From NCBI GenBank assembly GCA_030562195.1, contig JAUJPP010000004.1, forward strand, positions 1,276,179 through 1,340,178: 64,000 nucleotides of DNA. The letters are read 5' to 3'. The notes beneath the pieces were generated by a model. The model saw only the letters and a program-made list of their open reading frames with translations. It was not told the origin of the DNA and did not search any database. Both the position numbers and the translations under genes were made by a program. The stretch is from Nipponacmea schrenckii (taxonomy: Eukaryota > Mollusca > Gastropoda > Lottiidae). This document shows positions 10,511-23,042 of this stretch, piece by piece. Position 1 is the stretch's first letter. Each line of letters begins with the position of its first letter.

Positions 10511-10828
10511 TCGCAGCCAAAAAGTCACTCTGCAAATGATCATGTACAGTACAGTTATTAATTTATAGTTTCAAACAAATGTATGCAGATAAGTAGAGTA
10601 GTAAACAAGCCGACAGATTATGTGAAAAAAGTAGGAAATTATTTTAACCAAACTAGGAAAATTTTATTGACAATTGAAATGAGCCCAATTATCAGTGATT
10701 TAGAAGGTTCAGTAGACTATAACCAAAGTAGAGTAGAACAGTTGCTATATAATTAGACACAAGTGATTAGCTACTCAACATGTTTACAACATACCTGCTA
10801 CACATTTACTGTCTTATGTAGATAGACT
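10511..10828. other. Unassigned AT-rich spacer
   Basis: There is no clear coding motif. The last part holds a first copy of a roughly 50-bp sequence (about 10780-10829, containing TACAACATACCTGCTACAC) that recurs at 10926-10975 and 7354-7406, so the leader of the L1-like segment is partly repeated here. Confidence 0.4.
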
Positions 10829-12400
10829 ATTTCCATGTTAAATCACAAAATTCAACCTTCTAACCTTTTAGAACTTTTTCCAGAAATCTCGTTGAAAACT
10901 TTCCAATATGTCACATGAAATCTGTGTTTACAACATACCTGCTACACACTTACTGTCTTATGTAGATAGACTATCTAAAAACATGGCCAGTGAAGCAGGA
11001 GGCGAAAGAAAAAGATTGAGAGAAAATTCTACGCAATCCGAAGTTGATCCCCTTATTGACATAACTGAATTTTCTGAAGTGGTCAATAGCTTAAAAAGAA
11101 AAATGGATTCAATGATGACTAAGGACGACATGAAAGAAATGATGGGGGATATGATTGGTGTGATATATAAACAGGTGAAGGACTCATTTCAAACTGATGA
11201 AACCAATGAGATGAGAGAGCGTACAGACATGAATTATGAACAGATTAACGATTTAAATACGGAGATGAGCAAACTAAAATGTGAATTGGTAACTATGAAG
11301 GACAAACTAAAGGCCTTGCAAACCCAGACAAATAATAGCATGAAAATGGCAAACTATAACGAACAATATAGCCGAAAAAACAATATAAAAATTCTAAATA
11401 TTCCGGAATCACAAAATGAGAAGGTGCTAGATAAAGTTATTAGTATAATTAAAGAGACAACAGGAACTCAACTCCCCCAAAACGAGATTACTGCAGCCCA
11501 CAGACTCCCATCCAAATATAAAGACAAGCCTAGGCCTGTAATAGCTGAAATTCAGAAACAGTGATATTAAACGCAATATTATGAAAAACCGTGCAGAATT
11601 CTTCAGAAATGGCATCAAGGTGTTTGATGATATAACGAACTTGAACGCTGGTTTAATAAATAGACTGAAAAGGATGAAGGTGGTGGAAGGAGCATGGTAC
11701 TTCAATGGATCAGTGTACGCTAAGGCAGAGGGCAAAGCAAGAGTCAAAGTAGACATTTTTGATGAAGTGAACTCCATTATTACAGAAATCAATCGGGCTC
11801 CGGAAGATAAGAAACATTACAAGGTGCCTGTACAAAGTACTGCAAAATAGGAAATCAGGTTGGTACGAAGGCTATGGTGAATAAGATCAATGAGAGTAAA
11901 ATTTCAATGGTAAATTAGAGCTCATAGACAATATACACAGTATAAAATGTAGTGATATTATAGGGTTAAAATATTATATAGAATTATTGTCTGTAATACA
12001 CCGGACTACAGTGTTGACGCACTAGGGTGTGATATGCTACTATGATATAGCCTGCTCTGTTAAAATTACAACAAGATAATACAAACTAACTGGTTTCAGT
12101 AATAGTATACCAAGGCTTTTTTTTTAGTATAATAGCTTTGTCCAGATAGCGATATACTATGATAATATGTCGAAGGGTTAGTACACCATAACGATACAGT
12201 TTTTTATGTTAAAGCAGTAGTATACCATGACAACACCGTGTGATTTGGTGAAAGGGCAGTGAACTATGATAAATGTAACACTGTTACGTTAAAGTATTAC
12301 TACACCCAAATCTGTACATTATGATAGGTTTTGCTGTGTAAAGTAGGTGCATACTTCGACAAATTTCTGAATATTGATTAAGAATTATATTATTATCTGC
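10829..12400 (+). repeat. Duplicated LINE segment, copy 2
   Basis: This is the partner of 7276-8748, in direct orientation about 3.55 kb downstream. It keeps the longer version of the region after ORF1 and runs on into the endonuclease region of ORF2, so it is the more complete copy. Confidence 0.85.
10983..11850 (+). CDS. L1-like ORF1 protein, copy 2, with +1 frame change
   Basis: Same architecture as the copy at 7413: start MASEAGGERK, coiled coil, YSRKNNIKILNIPE, basic C-terminal domain. A 15-bp in-frame deletion removes five residues after FQTD. The zero frame ends at CAG TGA (11562-11564) and the C-terminal domain continues in the +1 frame to TAG at 11848-11850. The two copies differ at scattered positions yet both keep the +1 frame free of stops. 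The ORF2 pieces of the same element follow downstream. Confidence 0.85.
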
Positions 12401-12482
12401 AATGTTAAAGTAACACTATTCTACAATAATACAGTCATTTTTAATATTTTTTTACTCTTTTAATTAAGAATAAAATTAAAAT

Positions 12483-13430
12483 CAAGACACACATTCTACA
12501 AAAGAACTCGAAACCAAATGGGCATCTGAATGGGGACATAAAATTATATTTTCCAACAAAAATTCGGTAAGCTGTGGTGTAAGCATCTTAATCAAAAATG
12601 ATGTAGACGTTCAGAGTATAGAAATAATAGAAAATGGCAATGGTAGGTACTTAATTCTAAAACTTTACTTCCAAAACTGCAAAATACTTTTATGTAATGT
12701 ATATGGCCTAAACAAGGACCAACCCGACTTTTTCGAGAATGTGTTCAAGAATATATTGGAACATGGGGATTGGCCCGTTATAATAGGTGGAGATTTTAAT
12801 ATGCCATTTGATGTAAACCTAGATAAATATGGCAGGTGCCCTATTACCTTTAATAAAGCTTACTCCGTTCTACAAAAGTATATGGAGACTCTATATCTCA
12901 GATATTTGGAGGGTTCAAAATCAAAATAAAAAAAAATACACATGGAAACGACAAAAAACCCCAATATACTGTCGATTGGACTACTTTTTAATTTCATTTG
13001 ACTTAACAACAAAATGTAAGCATACCGACATAACATATGGTTTTAAAACTGACCATTCATTGATTAGTATTTCAGTTAAAATCTCTGAGAATACAAGAGG
13101 GCGTGGCATCTTTAAACTAAATACATCACTACTTTTGGACCAGAAATATGTCGACCTAATTAAAACCACAATTAAAAACAGTCAAAAGTACCATGTTGAC
13201 TGTGATCCACAGATATTATGGGATCTAGTAAAAATGGACATCCGTGGAGAAACCATAAAATACGCGACACACAAAAAAAAAGGAGAAGAAAAAAATTTGA
13301 AAGAACTAGAAAAACAGTTAGAAAATGTAATTAATACCGATCCACCCAGTTCTAAAATTGACGAACAAATAGAAACTATTAAACAAGATATTTTAACACG
13401 AATGAAAACAAACTTAAGGGAGTAATGCTG
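12483..13430 (+). pseudogene. L1-like ORF2, endonuclease region
   Basis: This is an APE endonuclease with a CGVSILI strand (about 12574), a NVYGLN strand (about 12697), the catalytic GGDFN (about 12787), RLDYFLIS (about 12972) and the final TDHSLISI (about 13050), followed by the Lys-rich linker usual between endonuclease and RT in L1 elements. The N-terminal motif and the Glu motif are missing or decayed, and a frameshift near 12850-12925 separates the GGDFN part from the RLDYF part. It follows ORF1 copy 2 on the same strand and most likely belongs to the same element. Confidence 0.85.
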
Positions 13431-13987
13431 AGAGCCAAATTGAAAGGATTAACAAGTGGCCAAGGAAGTAGTAGTTTTTTTTTCGAATTTAGAGAACCAA
13501 AATTCAGCCATAAAGGTTATCTCTTCACTGTAAGATTCAAAACACAATCTAATTGACAACAAAGACGAAATTCTGAAAGAAATCACAAAGTATTATAATA
13601 CTTTATATTCATCCAATATAACCATAAATAACGAATATTCAAATAAGTTAGAAACTTTTTTTAAAAATATACGTGGCAGTCCTTTTTTAGAAATTGAAGA
13701 AAAAAAATTCTGTGAAGGTCAAATATCTGACATAAAATGTCGAAATATTCTAAAAACTTTTAAAAATGGCAGAACTCCAGGGAGCGACGGTCTGCCATGT
13801 GAATTCTATAAAATATTCTGGAATGACATCAATAAATTAGTATTAAACTCTTTCTATTGGGCATATATTAATGAACAAACTAGCTTTACACAACGCCATG
13901 GAGTAAAAACATTATTACCAAAAAAGGACAAAGACTGTAGGTTCCTGAAGAATTGGAGGCCAATCAGCTTACTAAATACCGATTACA

Positions 13988-13989
<2 letters not shown>
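13431..13989 (+). pseudogene. L1-like ORF2, RT N-terminal region
   Basis: Recognisable segments are GRTPGSDGLPCEFYK (about 13770-13812) and LKNWRPISLLNTDYK (about 13946-13989), the L1-clade RT fingers. The reading frame is broken near 13490-13560. The RT is cut at Lys by a nested insertion and resumes at 15370. Confidence 0.85.
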
Positions 13990-14026
<37 letters not shown>

Positions 14027-15362
14027 TATTTTATTACTACACTTTAAACATAGTACAACATACTACAACATACATTTACAAAAATGATATCAATAACAGC
14101 AATAGTAATAATAATCATAATTATAATAATATAATAATAATACATATGTATATATATTTTTGTGTATAAATATTATAAATCATAAATTTGCAATCAATGC
14201 TGTACAATACAAAAAAGACATCTACAGTTTATATACTTATATATTTATACAGAAGTATATTTAGCTAGTGTATCAATCCAAAAATTAACTATATTCTTAT
14301 TTTTTTCTTGTTTATCTATACTTTTTTCTACTTTCAATTGAGAGTTTAAAAATCCTATCATTGCCACTTGGTTTGGTATTTTTTCAGAGTTTTTACAAAT
14401 ATATATGTAGTACTTAATAAATAATATAATAAAGCTTATTTTTTGGTTATCAAAGTTATTTAATATTATATTTTGTTTGTTAAAATTTACTGATATGCAT
14501 TCATTTTCTTTTAATATGTCGAGAATACTTTGCCATAAGGGCTTTACATATATACATGTAAGACTTTGTATTGAAACTGAAATACTCTATTATTTGACGA
14601 TACTTTCCTAGGTAAGTTATATATGCTTCCCCAGTCAATTTCATTTGTCAATTTATTTTCCCAGTAGTTCTGATTTTTGTATTCAATTGGTTGATTTGAT
14701 AATAATAAATTATATATGTGTTTGCTTCCCGTTTTTTTATATAGGAAATGATAACCTAAAGGTTTTGGAATGACAGTTATCACAGATGCAAATTTGTCCA
14801 TATTAGAAATATCTTTTAATTCCTGTTTTAGTCGTTCCAAATCTAAAAATGTTCCTCTTAAAAGGCCAAACTTAGATTTGAGGTCCTTGAACGTCAAGAA
14901 TTCTCCAGTCTCTTTAAGAATATCATAATGAAATCTTATTCCTTTGTTAAACCATTCGATTATGAAAAAATTACTTTTATGGTTAAACCACAAAGGGAGA
15001 GCAACACAATCGGACGAATTATCCGTAGATTCTAATTTGTTAAGGAAGATAAGATATGAGGAGAAGACATCTTTCCAGAATGGATTTTGTACATGCAAAC
15101 TCTTTAAATAATATTTTCCAGTCGAGAAAAGTAGAGACTGAAAGTTGTGGAACTGGCCTATGAAATATTTATATTTGGTGCTGTTTTCATATAGTCGCTT
15201 AATCCATGTTATTTTCAAGGTGTGGTTGAAGTATTTTATATCTGGGGCTCGTATTCCGCCATGGGTAAAGTCCTGCTTTAATATTTCGCGTTTTATTTTA
15301 TCGGGTTTTTCTTTCCAAATAAAGCGGAAGAACAATGTTTCAATTTTTTTAATTATTTTAAT
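13990..15362 (-). mobile_element. Nested 5'-truncated L1-like insertion
   Basis: On the minus strand this insert ends in a run of about 35 A (T run at 13990-14024) and is flanked by TTACAAG at 13983-13989 and 15363-15369, a short target-site duplication. Removing it joins the host codons for DYK and LMTK exactly. It contains only the 3' part of an ORF2 and a 3' UTR of about 500 bp. Opposite orientation, poly(A) and TSD are all as expected for L1-type retrotransposition. Confidence 0.88.
14544..15335 (-). pseudogene. L1-like ORF2 C-terminal fragment
   Basis: The 263-codon frame begins within FRFIWKEKPDKIKREIL, a typical post-RT segment of L1/Tx1 ORF2 proteins, followed by GGIRAPDI. The upstream codons (KKIETLF) continue the homology to about 15345 but include a stop. 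It has no polymerase core. The frame ends near 14544; I cannot tell whether that is the natural end. Confidence 0.75.
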
Positions 15363-15369
15363 TTACAAG

Positions 15370-15702
15370 TTAATGACAAAAGTAATTGCATCCCGACTTA
15401 AAAATGTACTTTTACATATTATTAATAGTGACCAATCTGGTTTTATACATGGTCGATCCATTGGCCAAAATATTACAACATGTTTAGATGTGATTGAATA
15501 TTTAGAAGAAAATCAAGAAGAAGGAATAATCTTTCAAATTGATTATGAAAAAGCTTTTGACACACTAGAGTGGAAATTTATTGACAGGACACTTGAACAC
15601 TTCAATTTTGGTCCTTCTATTAAAAAATGGATAAAAACATTGAACAATAATATAACTAATAGTATACTGAACAATGGCCATGTAACATCAATACTTTATA
15701 TT
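15370..15702 (+). pseudogene. L1-like ORF2, RT palm part, truncated
   Basis: This continues the RT broken at 13989: KVIASRLKNVL, then DQSGFIHGRSIGQNI and motif A with the catalytic Asp in FQIDYEKAFDTLEW (about 15536-15577). The homology stops about 40 residues later, before motifs B and C (YADD), at the left border of the segmental duplication (about 15703). The element therefore lost its 3' half to that rearrangement. Confidence 0.85.
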
Positions 15703-18144
15703 CCCTCGTCTAAATGTTTTAAATTGGACATAAATGTGTCTGACTATAAACTGACCATTGTCGACGATATCCAATGTGGCTCGTAGCGATGTTTAGGCTC
15801 TGACTGTGGAACGAGAAGTCTTCTGCTTCTATTAGGGGGATGGTTCATAGGTTCAGACTCGTGGTAGAGGGGTCTATTCCTGTATAATTACCCATATATT
15901 GAAGATGATTTGGATACAAACACTAGTGATGGTAACATTATTGCTTTATACAAATGGCTACATGACAATGGAACTCTTCAGACATAAATGGACGACGATG
16001 ATAATGATAAAGAATAATATGGCGGTGTTTACTCAACAAAAAGGCGGAAAACAACTCAACTGCACGTGCATGGATTTGATTGGCCAGAATAACATGCTCG
16101 GTTGTCAGGTCTCAAATTATGCGACTCTTTACAGGGGAAAGCAGTCTGCATTCGTGCTTTCGTACAGTAGGAGAAACATGTCTTCGTTTCGTTCACTATA
16201 ATGCAACATATCTTACAACCATAAGTTATAAATTGTACCCAAATGAACACATGTGTAATTTGTTACACCACCTCCTCAATTTACATGCAGCCTTGAGATA
16301 TACTAAGGACGGATAATATCAATGTGGAGCAAACTTACAATAATTATAGTAATAGCAACTGTGTATAATAATGTCTGCTATTATAAAAGTCGATTTACTG
16401 GAACACCTTTACCTAATACTTCATTACTGATATAGACCACTTGTCACACTGATCTTAGAAATGGTTTACTAGAATTTTAGAACACTGCTGAATCAATGGA
16501 TACTTGGGTTTTTTGCTCACCTCGTGGTTCTCACTAAGCTTTGAATAAACAAGGAGTAAATGGTTTAGTGCTAACATTGTTCAAAACCTTGGCCGAAATA
16601 GTGGTATTGTTTATTGTAAATTCATCATCATAAGAAGGTAGTAAAAATCTCAATATTCAGAATTAATATTTATTATTTTTTTTCGTAGGTCGAACAATTG
16701 TTTGCTTCAATTTATGAATACCATGTACCAAAACCTACAGAAATGCGTCCCTGGACTTATCTGAATCTTTTTACTTAAAAAAGCCTACCATTAATTGTTA
16801 TACGCCAAAACTATTTTAAAAACTTATGTAACTTATGTTCATGGATCATCAAGCCCCTTGTTAATACCGTAACAACATTTATTATTCTTATCGCCAATTT
16901 AAATGATATATATTTTTAAAGATAATTTGTAACCAAATGAAGGGAAGACATTCAAGATATAAACCAAGTTGCCAGTCCTGTCTATTTCATTCTGAAATTT
17001 TAATAAAGGCAGAACTTTTAGGGTGATGTACAACTTTTTAGGACCAAGTCCTTGGTAGTAGAACCAATTGCTTACTAGCAATAGACAATGTAGCTTACTT
17101 CAAAGATCAAGGCCAGGAGGTCTTATTGACCATCTCTAGATACCAAGATCCGGAGCTTGTTGACTTAGCTCCTATGCCTCTTTGGGCTTCTTTATTGTTA
17201 TTTTATGATCCTTATAGACTGTCCTAGATATCGTAGACTAAGACCTAGTCCACACACCTGCCTGGTTTAATCTCAACCAGAATCTACTTTCTTCCCTTCG
17301 TGATCAATGATCAAAGGTATATTTTTGGTTACATTTATTTTCAAAACTCTGTTTATCAGCAATGATGCTAATTAATTAGGTTTTTTTTAATTGTGATTAA
17401 ATTAGGATTGTGCAATACTTTCTCCTAAAGCTAAACGTCAACTACATCTAAACCTATTCAGTTCTAAAGGTATGATTCTTAGATACAGTCAGCTCAATAA
17501 CATAAAATCTCTTTTTAATCCTGAAATAAATTGAAATTCTTCAAGACAAAATAAAAACCTTTGTTATATGTTGGAAATCAAAGGGAAAACTCTGTTGTAT
17601 CTCAATTTCTACTATTGTAAAATATAAACTATCCTCTTTATTTTCATTCCATTCTATCACAGGGACGACAGAATACAAAAAATATGTCGTAAGTACAAGA
17701 TATATTACAAGGGGTAATATGTAATAAAAACCAATATATTTCTTGAACATCCTACTTAATTGTATCTACTTGATCAAAATTAATTTGTTTTAAAAGGGTT
17801 AATGATAAATGGAAAGTATTTTTAATTATACGTTTATTTCGCTTAAATCTGTTCAGTAGATTTCTTACGCCTAACAAAAACAATATAGATCTAAGATGTT
17901 TACGTAAACTTTTAAATAATTAAATTAACTATTGGATTTTTTAAGTTACAAATTTTAAATATGTTCAGGGACACATTTGGCTAGATTTTGATGTGAAGTT
18001 TTCATAAATTTTAGCTAAATAAATAATTCGGCTTACAATGTTTTACACAGAAATGAGACATCTACCAAACCAGTATCTTTTAAAAACAACACACCAAAAG
18101 TTATTAATTATAATTTATTTTCCAGAACCAAATTGTGAGAATTC

Positions 18145-18490
18145 TCGTACCCTGAGATCAGCTGATAAATTACTTTTAAAACCAGTTCCTGTAAAGCTGT
18201 TTCATATGGACAAAGATCTTTTAGTTTTCAGGCACCAGTTTTATGGAATAAACTACCTTTTATACTTCGTACATGTACATCTTTTATTGCTTTTAAGAAA
18301 AACCTCAAAACTCATCTTTTTAATCAAGCTTTTAATAATTAAGTTTTATATTTTTATTATTCAATTTATTTTATCTAGTTTTATTAATTTATTTTATTAT
18401 AAGCCTACTCTTAAATTATCAACTTTTATTGTATTTTACTGTACTGTAATTATTGTTATAGATTTTTGTATGTTGTATAATAATAATAAT
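18145..18490 (+). mobile_element. 5'-truncated LINE tail (absent from copy B)
   Basis: It encodes the last part of a LINE ORF2: SRTLRSADKLLL, then after a frame break LWNKLPF and FKKNLKTHLFNQAF ending in TAA (about 18344), the usual C terminus of CR1/Jockey-like RT proteins. A 3' UTR and a (TAA)n tail follow. AATTC occurs on both sides (18140-18144 and 18491-18495). Copy B at about 31858 shows the uninterrupted site, GAATTCACCAGC. Confidence 0.8.
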
Positions 18491-18630
18491 AATTCACCAG
18501 CAACCCAGTCCATTTTAAAAGCAAGAGTTACTCATCTCTAATTTCTAGAAAGCATTATTTAAGAGCTAAAATAAGAACTTTTATATGAAAATTACATTTC
18601 AACTGATTCAAAACGGGAAATTCTTGAAAC

Positions 18631-18752
18631 TATGGTATCAACTGAGAAACAAAAGAGTCAACTGAGAAACTAAAGAGTCAACTGAGAAACTAAAGAGTCA
18701 ACTGAGAAACTCAAGAGTCGACTGAGAAACTAAAGAGTCAACTGGGAAACTA
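18631..18752 (+). repeat. 20-bp minisatellite
   Basis: About five to six copies of a 20-bp unit containing CAACTGAGAAACTAAAGAGT. Copy B (about 32005-32090) has about four. Confidence 0.8.
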
Positions 18753-20683
18753 AACTGAATATATAATACTATAAAACTATGGTATTAGCTTTCAAAACTA
18801 TTGTATTTACATGCACAACTATTGTATTTGCTTCACAAACAATGTTAGTTACTTAGAAAACTATGGTATAACTGAGAATCTGGAAATGGAAGAAAACTAC
18901 TCTGAAACTAGTTTTGTTAACTTATATCTTAGATGTCTTACAGACAAGAGGCAGTGCTCAAGCCACATGACCTAATCTTTAACTACGTTAAGTTATTAAA
19001 ATACGCGACCTGTTGATTATGTATAACAGAATAAAATTGTGAAGGTTACGTAGGAAATAAATTATAATAATAATCATGGAAGCTACAAACGTTCTTCTTA
19101 AGAAAATTATAAGCTCTTAGAAGGAAAAGTTGGACATATCAAAATATGGCTTATTTTCTGCCTATAAGTTCCTTATGAAAGTCATTTGAAATTTACGAAT
19201 TCTGGCTGAAATAGAATCGAGCATGCTTGTAACGATTGTAAGTAAGGGCCATTTTAACAAGTAGTAGTAGTAGTACCACAAATACATTCCTGTCTGTCTG
19301 TCTGGATGTAGAAATTGTGCTTTAGGTATTTGAGGTTTAAAACTGACACCGAGACAACTCCCTGAAGTACTGACACAGGCATTAGCATTATAAAGTATAT
19401 TGTATAACGATTTTTTGTGCAAATTTTTCAGTACTGATGTGAGTGTATAATGTTTTTTCAATGATTGACAATACTGAAAAATCCACTATCAAATCAATTT
19501 ATTGGTTTGGAATATGTATATTGTGTTATTATTTAAAAATTAAAGAATATCACTTCTTACTTGACTCTAGTGCTCTACGTTCTGGAATTCTGTTTACTTT
19601 CTAGAATTCTGTTTTGTCAGATGATAAATTTTACGTTCAAAAGATCTTGGCTAAAACAGTTGGTTGGTACTAATGTAGATGGCGTCGTTTCTATCTGGAA
19701 TTGAAATTAAAATCACTGGGGGTTCTGATGTATGTCGGCAATTGTAAAGCTTAAATTTTCCTTCAAAAAAATTAGATTATATTTCTTTTTAAAAATCCCA
19801 TTAGTAAATTCCTCATAGAATGAAAATAAAAGAAAACTTACAATTCCCAATTGATGTTTGTTGTTCATTTTTCTGTCCATTCTAATTCTTTTCTCAATTT
19901 TTGGCTTGAATTATCCACTGGATCTTCTTTGTAGTCTTCCTGTTATACTCCAATTGTGTTGACATGGAAACAAATGCAAGAATTGTTTACTTAAAAATGA
20001 AAATCATAAACGTAATTTAAACATATAAAAACTATATCTCGACGTTTTTAAAACTTAAAAGGGTCAGTAAACACATGAACAAAAGTTACACCTGAAAATC
20101 TTTCTATAATATGCTTTATTTATAATAAACCCTTCAATTAGTTTTGGCGTTTAAAAATTAATGGTTTGGTTTTCGGGGTTTATATTTTACATAAAGAATG
20201 ATTTAGGAGTAAATATAAAACAAAACGACCCTTTACTAAATAATACTTACCAAAACATCTCCATATAACTTATTTCTTGCTGATATCCATAATGGTGGCT
20301 AAAACTCCCTGTACTGCTTATTGTAAAGATTAGAATATGTTGAAACAATAGTGTGGGTGAAAAGTGTTCAGATAAAGCTCACTGTAGTGGACAAGGATTG
20401 AATGGTAGTGATTTGTGCTCAGATAGTTCAGTTCAGATTTTGCTGGTTTGAAATTCTGAACTTTTAATTGGTTTGTTTGAATTTTGATCCAATCAGAATA
20501 AACACTGTATGTGCTGGGTTTGATATTTGAGACAATGAAACAGACTGTATGGAAGAAGACAGTTTAAAGAGCGATGTCCATCGTAATACGCCCACATTTA
20601 TAATGGTAGCCAATTTGTCTGAGAGGTTGACCAAAATTATCGGTAAATGATGAAAGATTTTTCTTGAATTTTAATTAAATTTC

Positions 20684-20860
20684 TGGGAAGGAAGGGATTG
20701 ATTCTCCCAGATGTACAGACCTAGGGTGGAACAAATATTTTATTGAGAAATGGGGATCTGGATCTGTTGGATGATTTTGCTTCTCTTCTGATCTGAAATT
20801 AGAAAAAAATAACCCGCCCAAGTTCTGATTTTTGGAATATGCCGATGATCTCATGCAATA
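20684..20860 (-). pseudogene. Penelope 3' end relic
   Basis: The sequence matches the 3' region of the Penelope copies at 48.4-52.7 kb, including GGGATCTGGATCTGTTGGAT and the last coding segment (AYSKNQNL), but with an internal deletion that removes the stop codon area and half of the CTCGCCC hairpin. No nuclease or RT is left. Confidence 0.75.
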
Positions 20861-21500
20861 CAAACACACAGCACAGAGAGTAAAGAAAAGTGACTATAAC
20901 TTCAAGGGGAATAACTCTGTCTGTAATAACTCTATCTAATATATGTACACTGAAAACTTAACTAAGATTAAGTCCAGATTTTTTAGAAAGTTAAATTTAA
21001 AATAGACCAATCAGATTCAAATTAACTTTTTAAAAAAACTTTTCACCAGGACTATTTCTTAATAATCCAGAAATCTACTCATGTTTTATTTTAGATTTAT
21101 AGAATTATTATAGATTTGTTGCACATTCACAAAAACTGTCTCTTATTCATTACAAACATGTCCTCAAGGCCAAAACAATAGATTAAATCTTTCACTGTTT
21201 TAGTAAATATACCCCAATCATCAACCTGCTGAATTTACATATTCATGTTCTATCTCATGAATATTAATGAGTTCTATCGATAAATCAGAATCGGTCTACA
21301 GACAATTTACTTGAAACCAACCTATCATCTTAGCTTGAATCTAAATAATTTCAACAAAGGTCAAATATCTTAATTCTCAAAAATATCATCATACATATAT
21401 AATTACAAATATTTACAATAAAATACAAAGTTACAGAAATATATAAATATAAAGATTGTAGATTGACCAAGGTATAACAGATTGAATTGTGAAATAAACT

Positions 21501-23005
21501 TTATACAAATGATATATCTCTGGTCTGTGTAATATCTAGTTGGACAACAAACTGATTGTCAGAATTTAAATATCTATTATTTTTATCAGTCAGTTGAGAC
21601 CAGGTGATAGATTCCAACCAACGAACACCGTATCCTCTCTCTACTCTCTTGTTACTAAATGTTTAGTTATAGTTTTACTGTCGTTATAAATATTCAATAC
21701 ACTGATTGTACCATCAATAATACAATAGTTTAATCTAGGATTGTCATCTGGTAATAGTTTAATATCAATATGTAAATAACAATCACACTTCCTCCATACA
21801 CCACAACTCCATACCAAGTTACTGTAACTAAACTTGTCTTGACTGTAATACTCTTCACCCTCCTTCTTAATATCTTGTTTTAACACCGTGGACTTGTGTA
21901 GTTTGGGTATGTGATCTTGTTTTAACACGGTGGACTTGTGTAGTTTGGGTATGTGATCTTGTTTTAACACTGTGGACTTGTGTAGTTTGGGTATGTGATC
22001 TTGTTTTAACACGGTGGACTTGTGAAGTTTGGGTATGTGATCATGTTTTAACACTGTGGACTTGTGTAGTTTGGGTATGTGATCTTGTTTTAACACCGTG
22101 GACTTGTGTAGTTTGGGTATGTGATCTTGTTTTAACACCGTGGACTTGTATAGTTTGGGTATGTGATCTTGTTTTAACACCGTGGACTTGTATAGTTTGG
22201 GTATGTGATCATGTTTTAACACTGTGGACTTGTATAGTTTGGGTATGTGATCTTGTTTTAACACCGTGGACTTGTATAGTTTGGGTATGTGATCATGTTT
22301 TAACACTGTGGACTTGTGTAGTTTGGGTATGTGATCTTGTTTTAACACCGTGGACTTGTGTAGTTTGGGTATGTGATCTTGTTTTAACACCGTGGACTTG
22401 TGTAGTTTGGGTATGTGATCTTGTTTTAACACTGTGGACTTGTGTAGTTTGGGTATGTGATCTTGTTTTAACACTGTGGACTTGTGTAGTTTGGGTATGT
22501 GATCTTGTTTTAACACTGTGGACTTGTGTAGTTTGGGTATGTGATCTTGTTTTAACACTGTGGACTTGTGTAGTTTGGGTATGTGATCTTGTTTTAACAC
22601 CGTGGACTTGTGTAGTTTGGGTATGTGATCTTGTTTTAACACTGTGGACTTGTGTAGTTTGGGTATGTGATCTTGTTTTAACACTGTGGACTTGTGTAGT
22701 TTGGGTATGTGATCTTGTTTTAACACTGTGGACTTGTGTAGTTTGGGTATGTGATCTTGTTTTAACACTGTGGACTTGTGTAGTTTGGGTATGTGATCTT
22801 GTTTTAACACCGTGGACTTGTGTAGTTTGGCTATGTGATCTTGTTTTAACACCGTGGATCCTAACATGTCAATATTTACACTAAAATCCTTTTTATACCC
22901 AATCAAGATACTGAACCACTGATGGTTTTTCAACTTTCACATCTTTACACAATTCTTCAAGCTCTTTTATTTTCTCAATTGAAACTAAAATTTGTAAATG
23001 GGAAT
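21501..23005 (-). pseudogene. MATH-domain protein gene with coding minisatellite
   Basis: Reading the minus strand there is first a 107-bp block (22899-23005) with an AG acceptor before it, coding a Glu/Lys-rich helix (IEKIKELEELCKDVK) that resembles a TRIM-like coiled coil. Then, after a frame change at a GGG run near 22898, 23.5 copies of a 14-residue repeat follow, and then a MATH (TRAF-type) domain: NLVWSCGVWRKCDCYLHIDI and INGTI-like strands, a frameshift at AAACATTT (about 21657-21664), then GYGVRWLESI, a YLNSD turn and FVVQLDI, ending in TAA at 21501-21503. MATH domains bind short peptides in ubiquitin and signalling proteins. The uninterrupted frame is 21641-22933. Both shifts are single bases at homopolymers, so this is either a recent pseudogene or a live gene with sequence errors. 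The domain call is mine from motif layout. Confidence 0.7.
21871..22858 (-). repeat. 42-bp coding minisatellite (STVLKQDHIPKLHK)n
   Basis: About 23.5 tandem copies of a 42-bp unit, so every copy keeps the same frame. The repeat residue pattern is Lys/His-rich. Variants are ACC/ACT/ACG at one Thr (silent), Gln to His, His to Tyr and Pro to Ala; no copy has a stop or an indel. Confidence 0.95.
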
Positions 23006-23042
23006 CTAAAATTGGTCTCCAGATTCAGTTTGAAATTTTCAA

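Larger units (their letters stand above)
15703..20432 (+). repeat. Segmental duplication, copy A
   Basis: This stretch is highly similar to 29911-34071 in direct orientation, offset by about 13.7 kb. No gene is visible apart from a LINE tail. Copy A has an extra block at about 15766-16221 (no recognised coding content, though it is less AT-rich), a LINE insertion at 18145-18490 and about 65 bp at 18049-18115 that are absent from copy B. Confidence 0.9.

Noticed and set aside
18038..18541. 167-codon hydrophobic open frame
   Set aside because: It is partly the out-of-frame reading of a LINE C terminus and 3' UTR; the real homology switches frame inside it.
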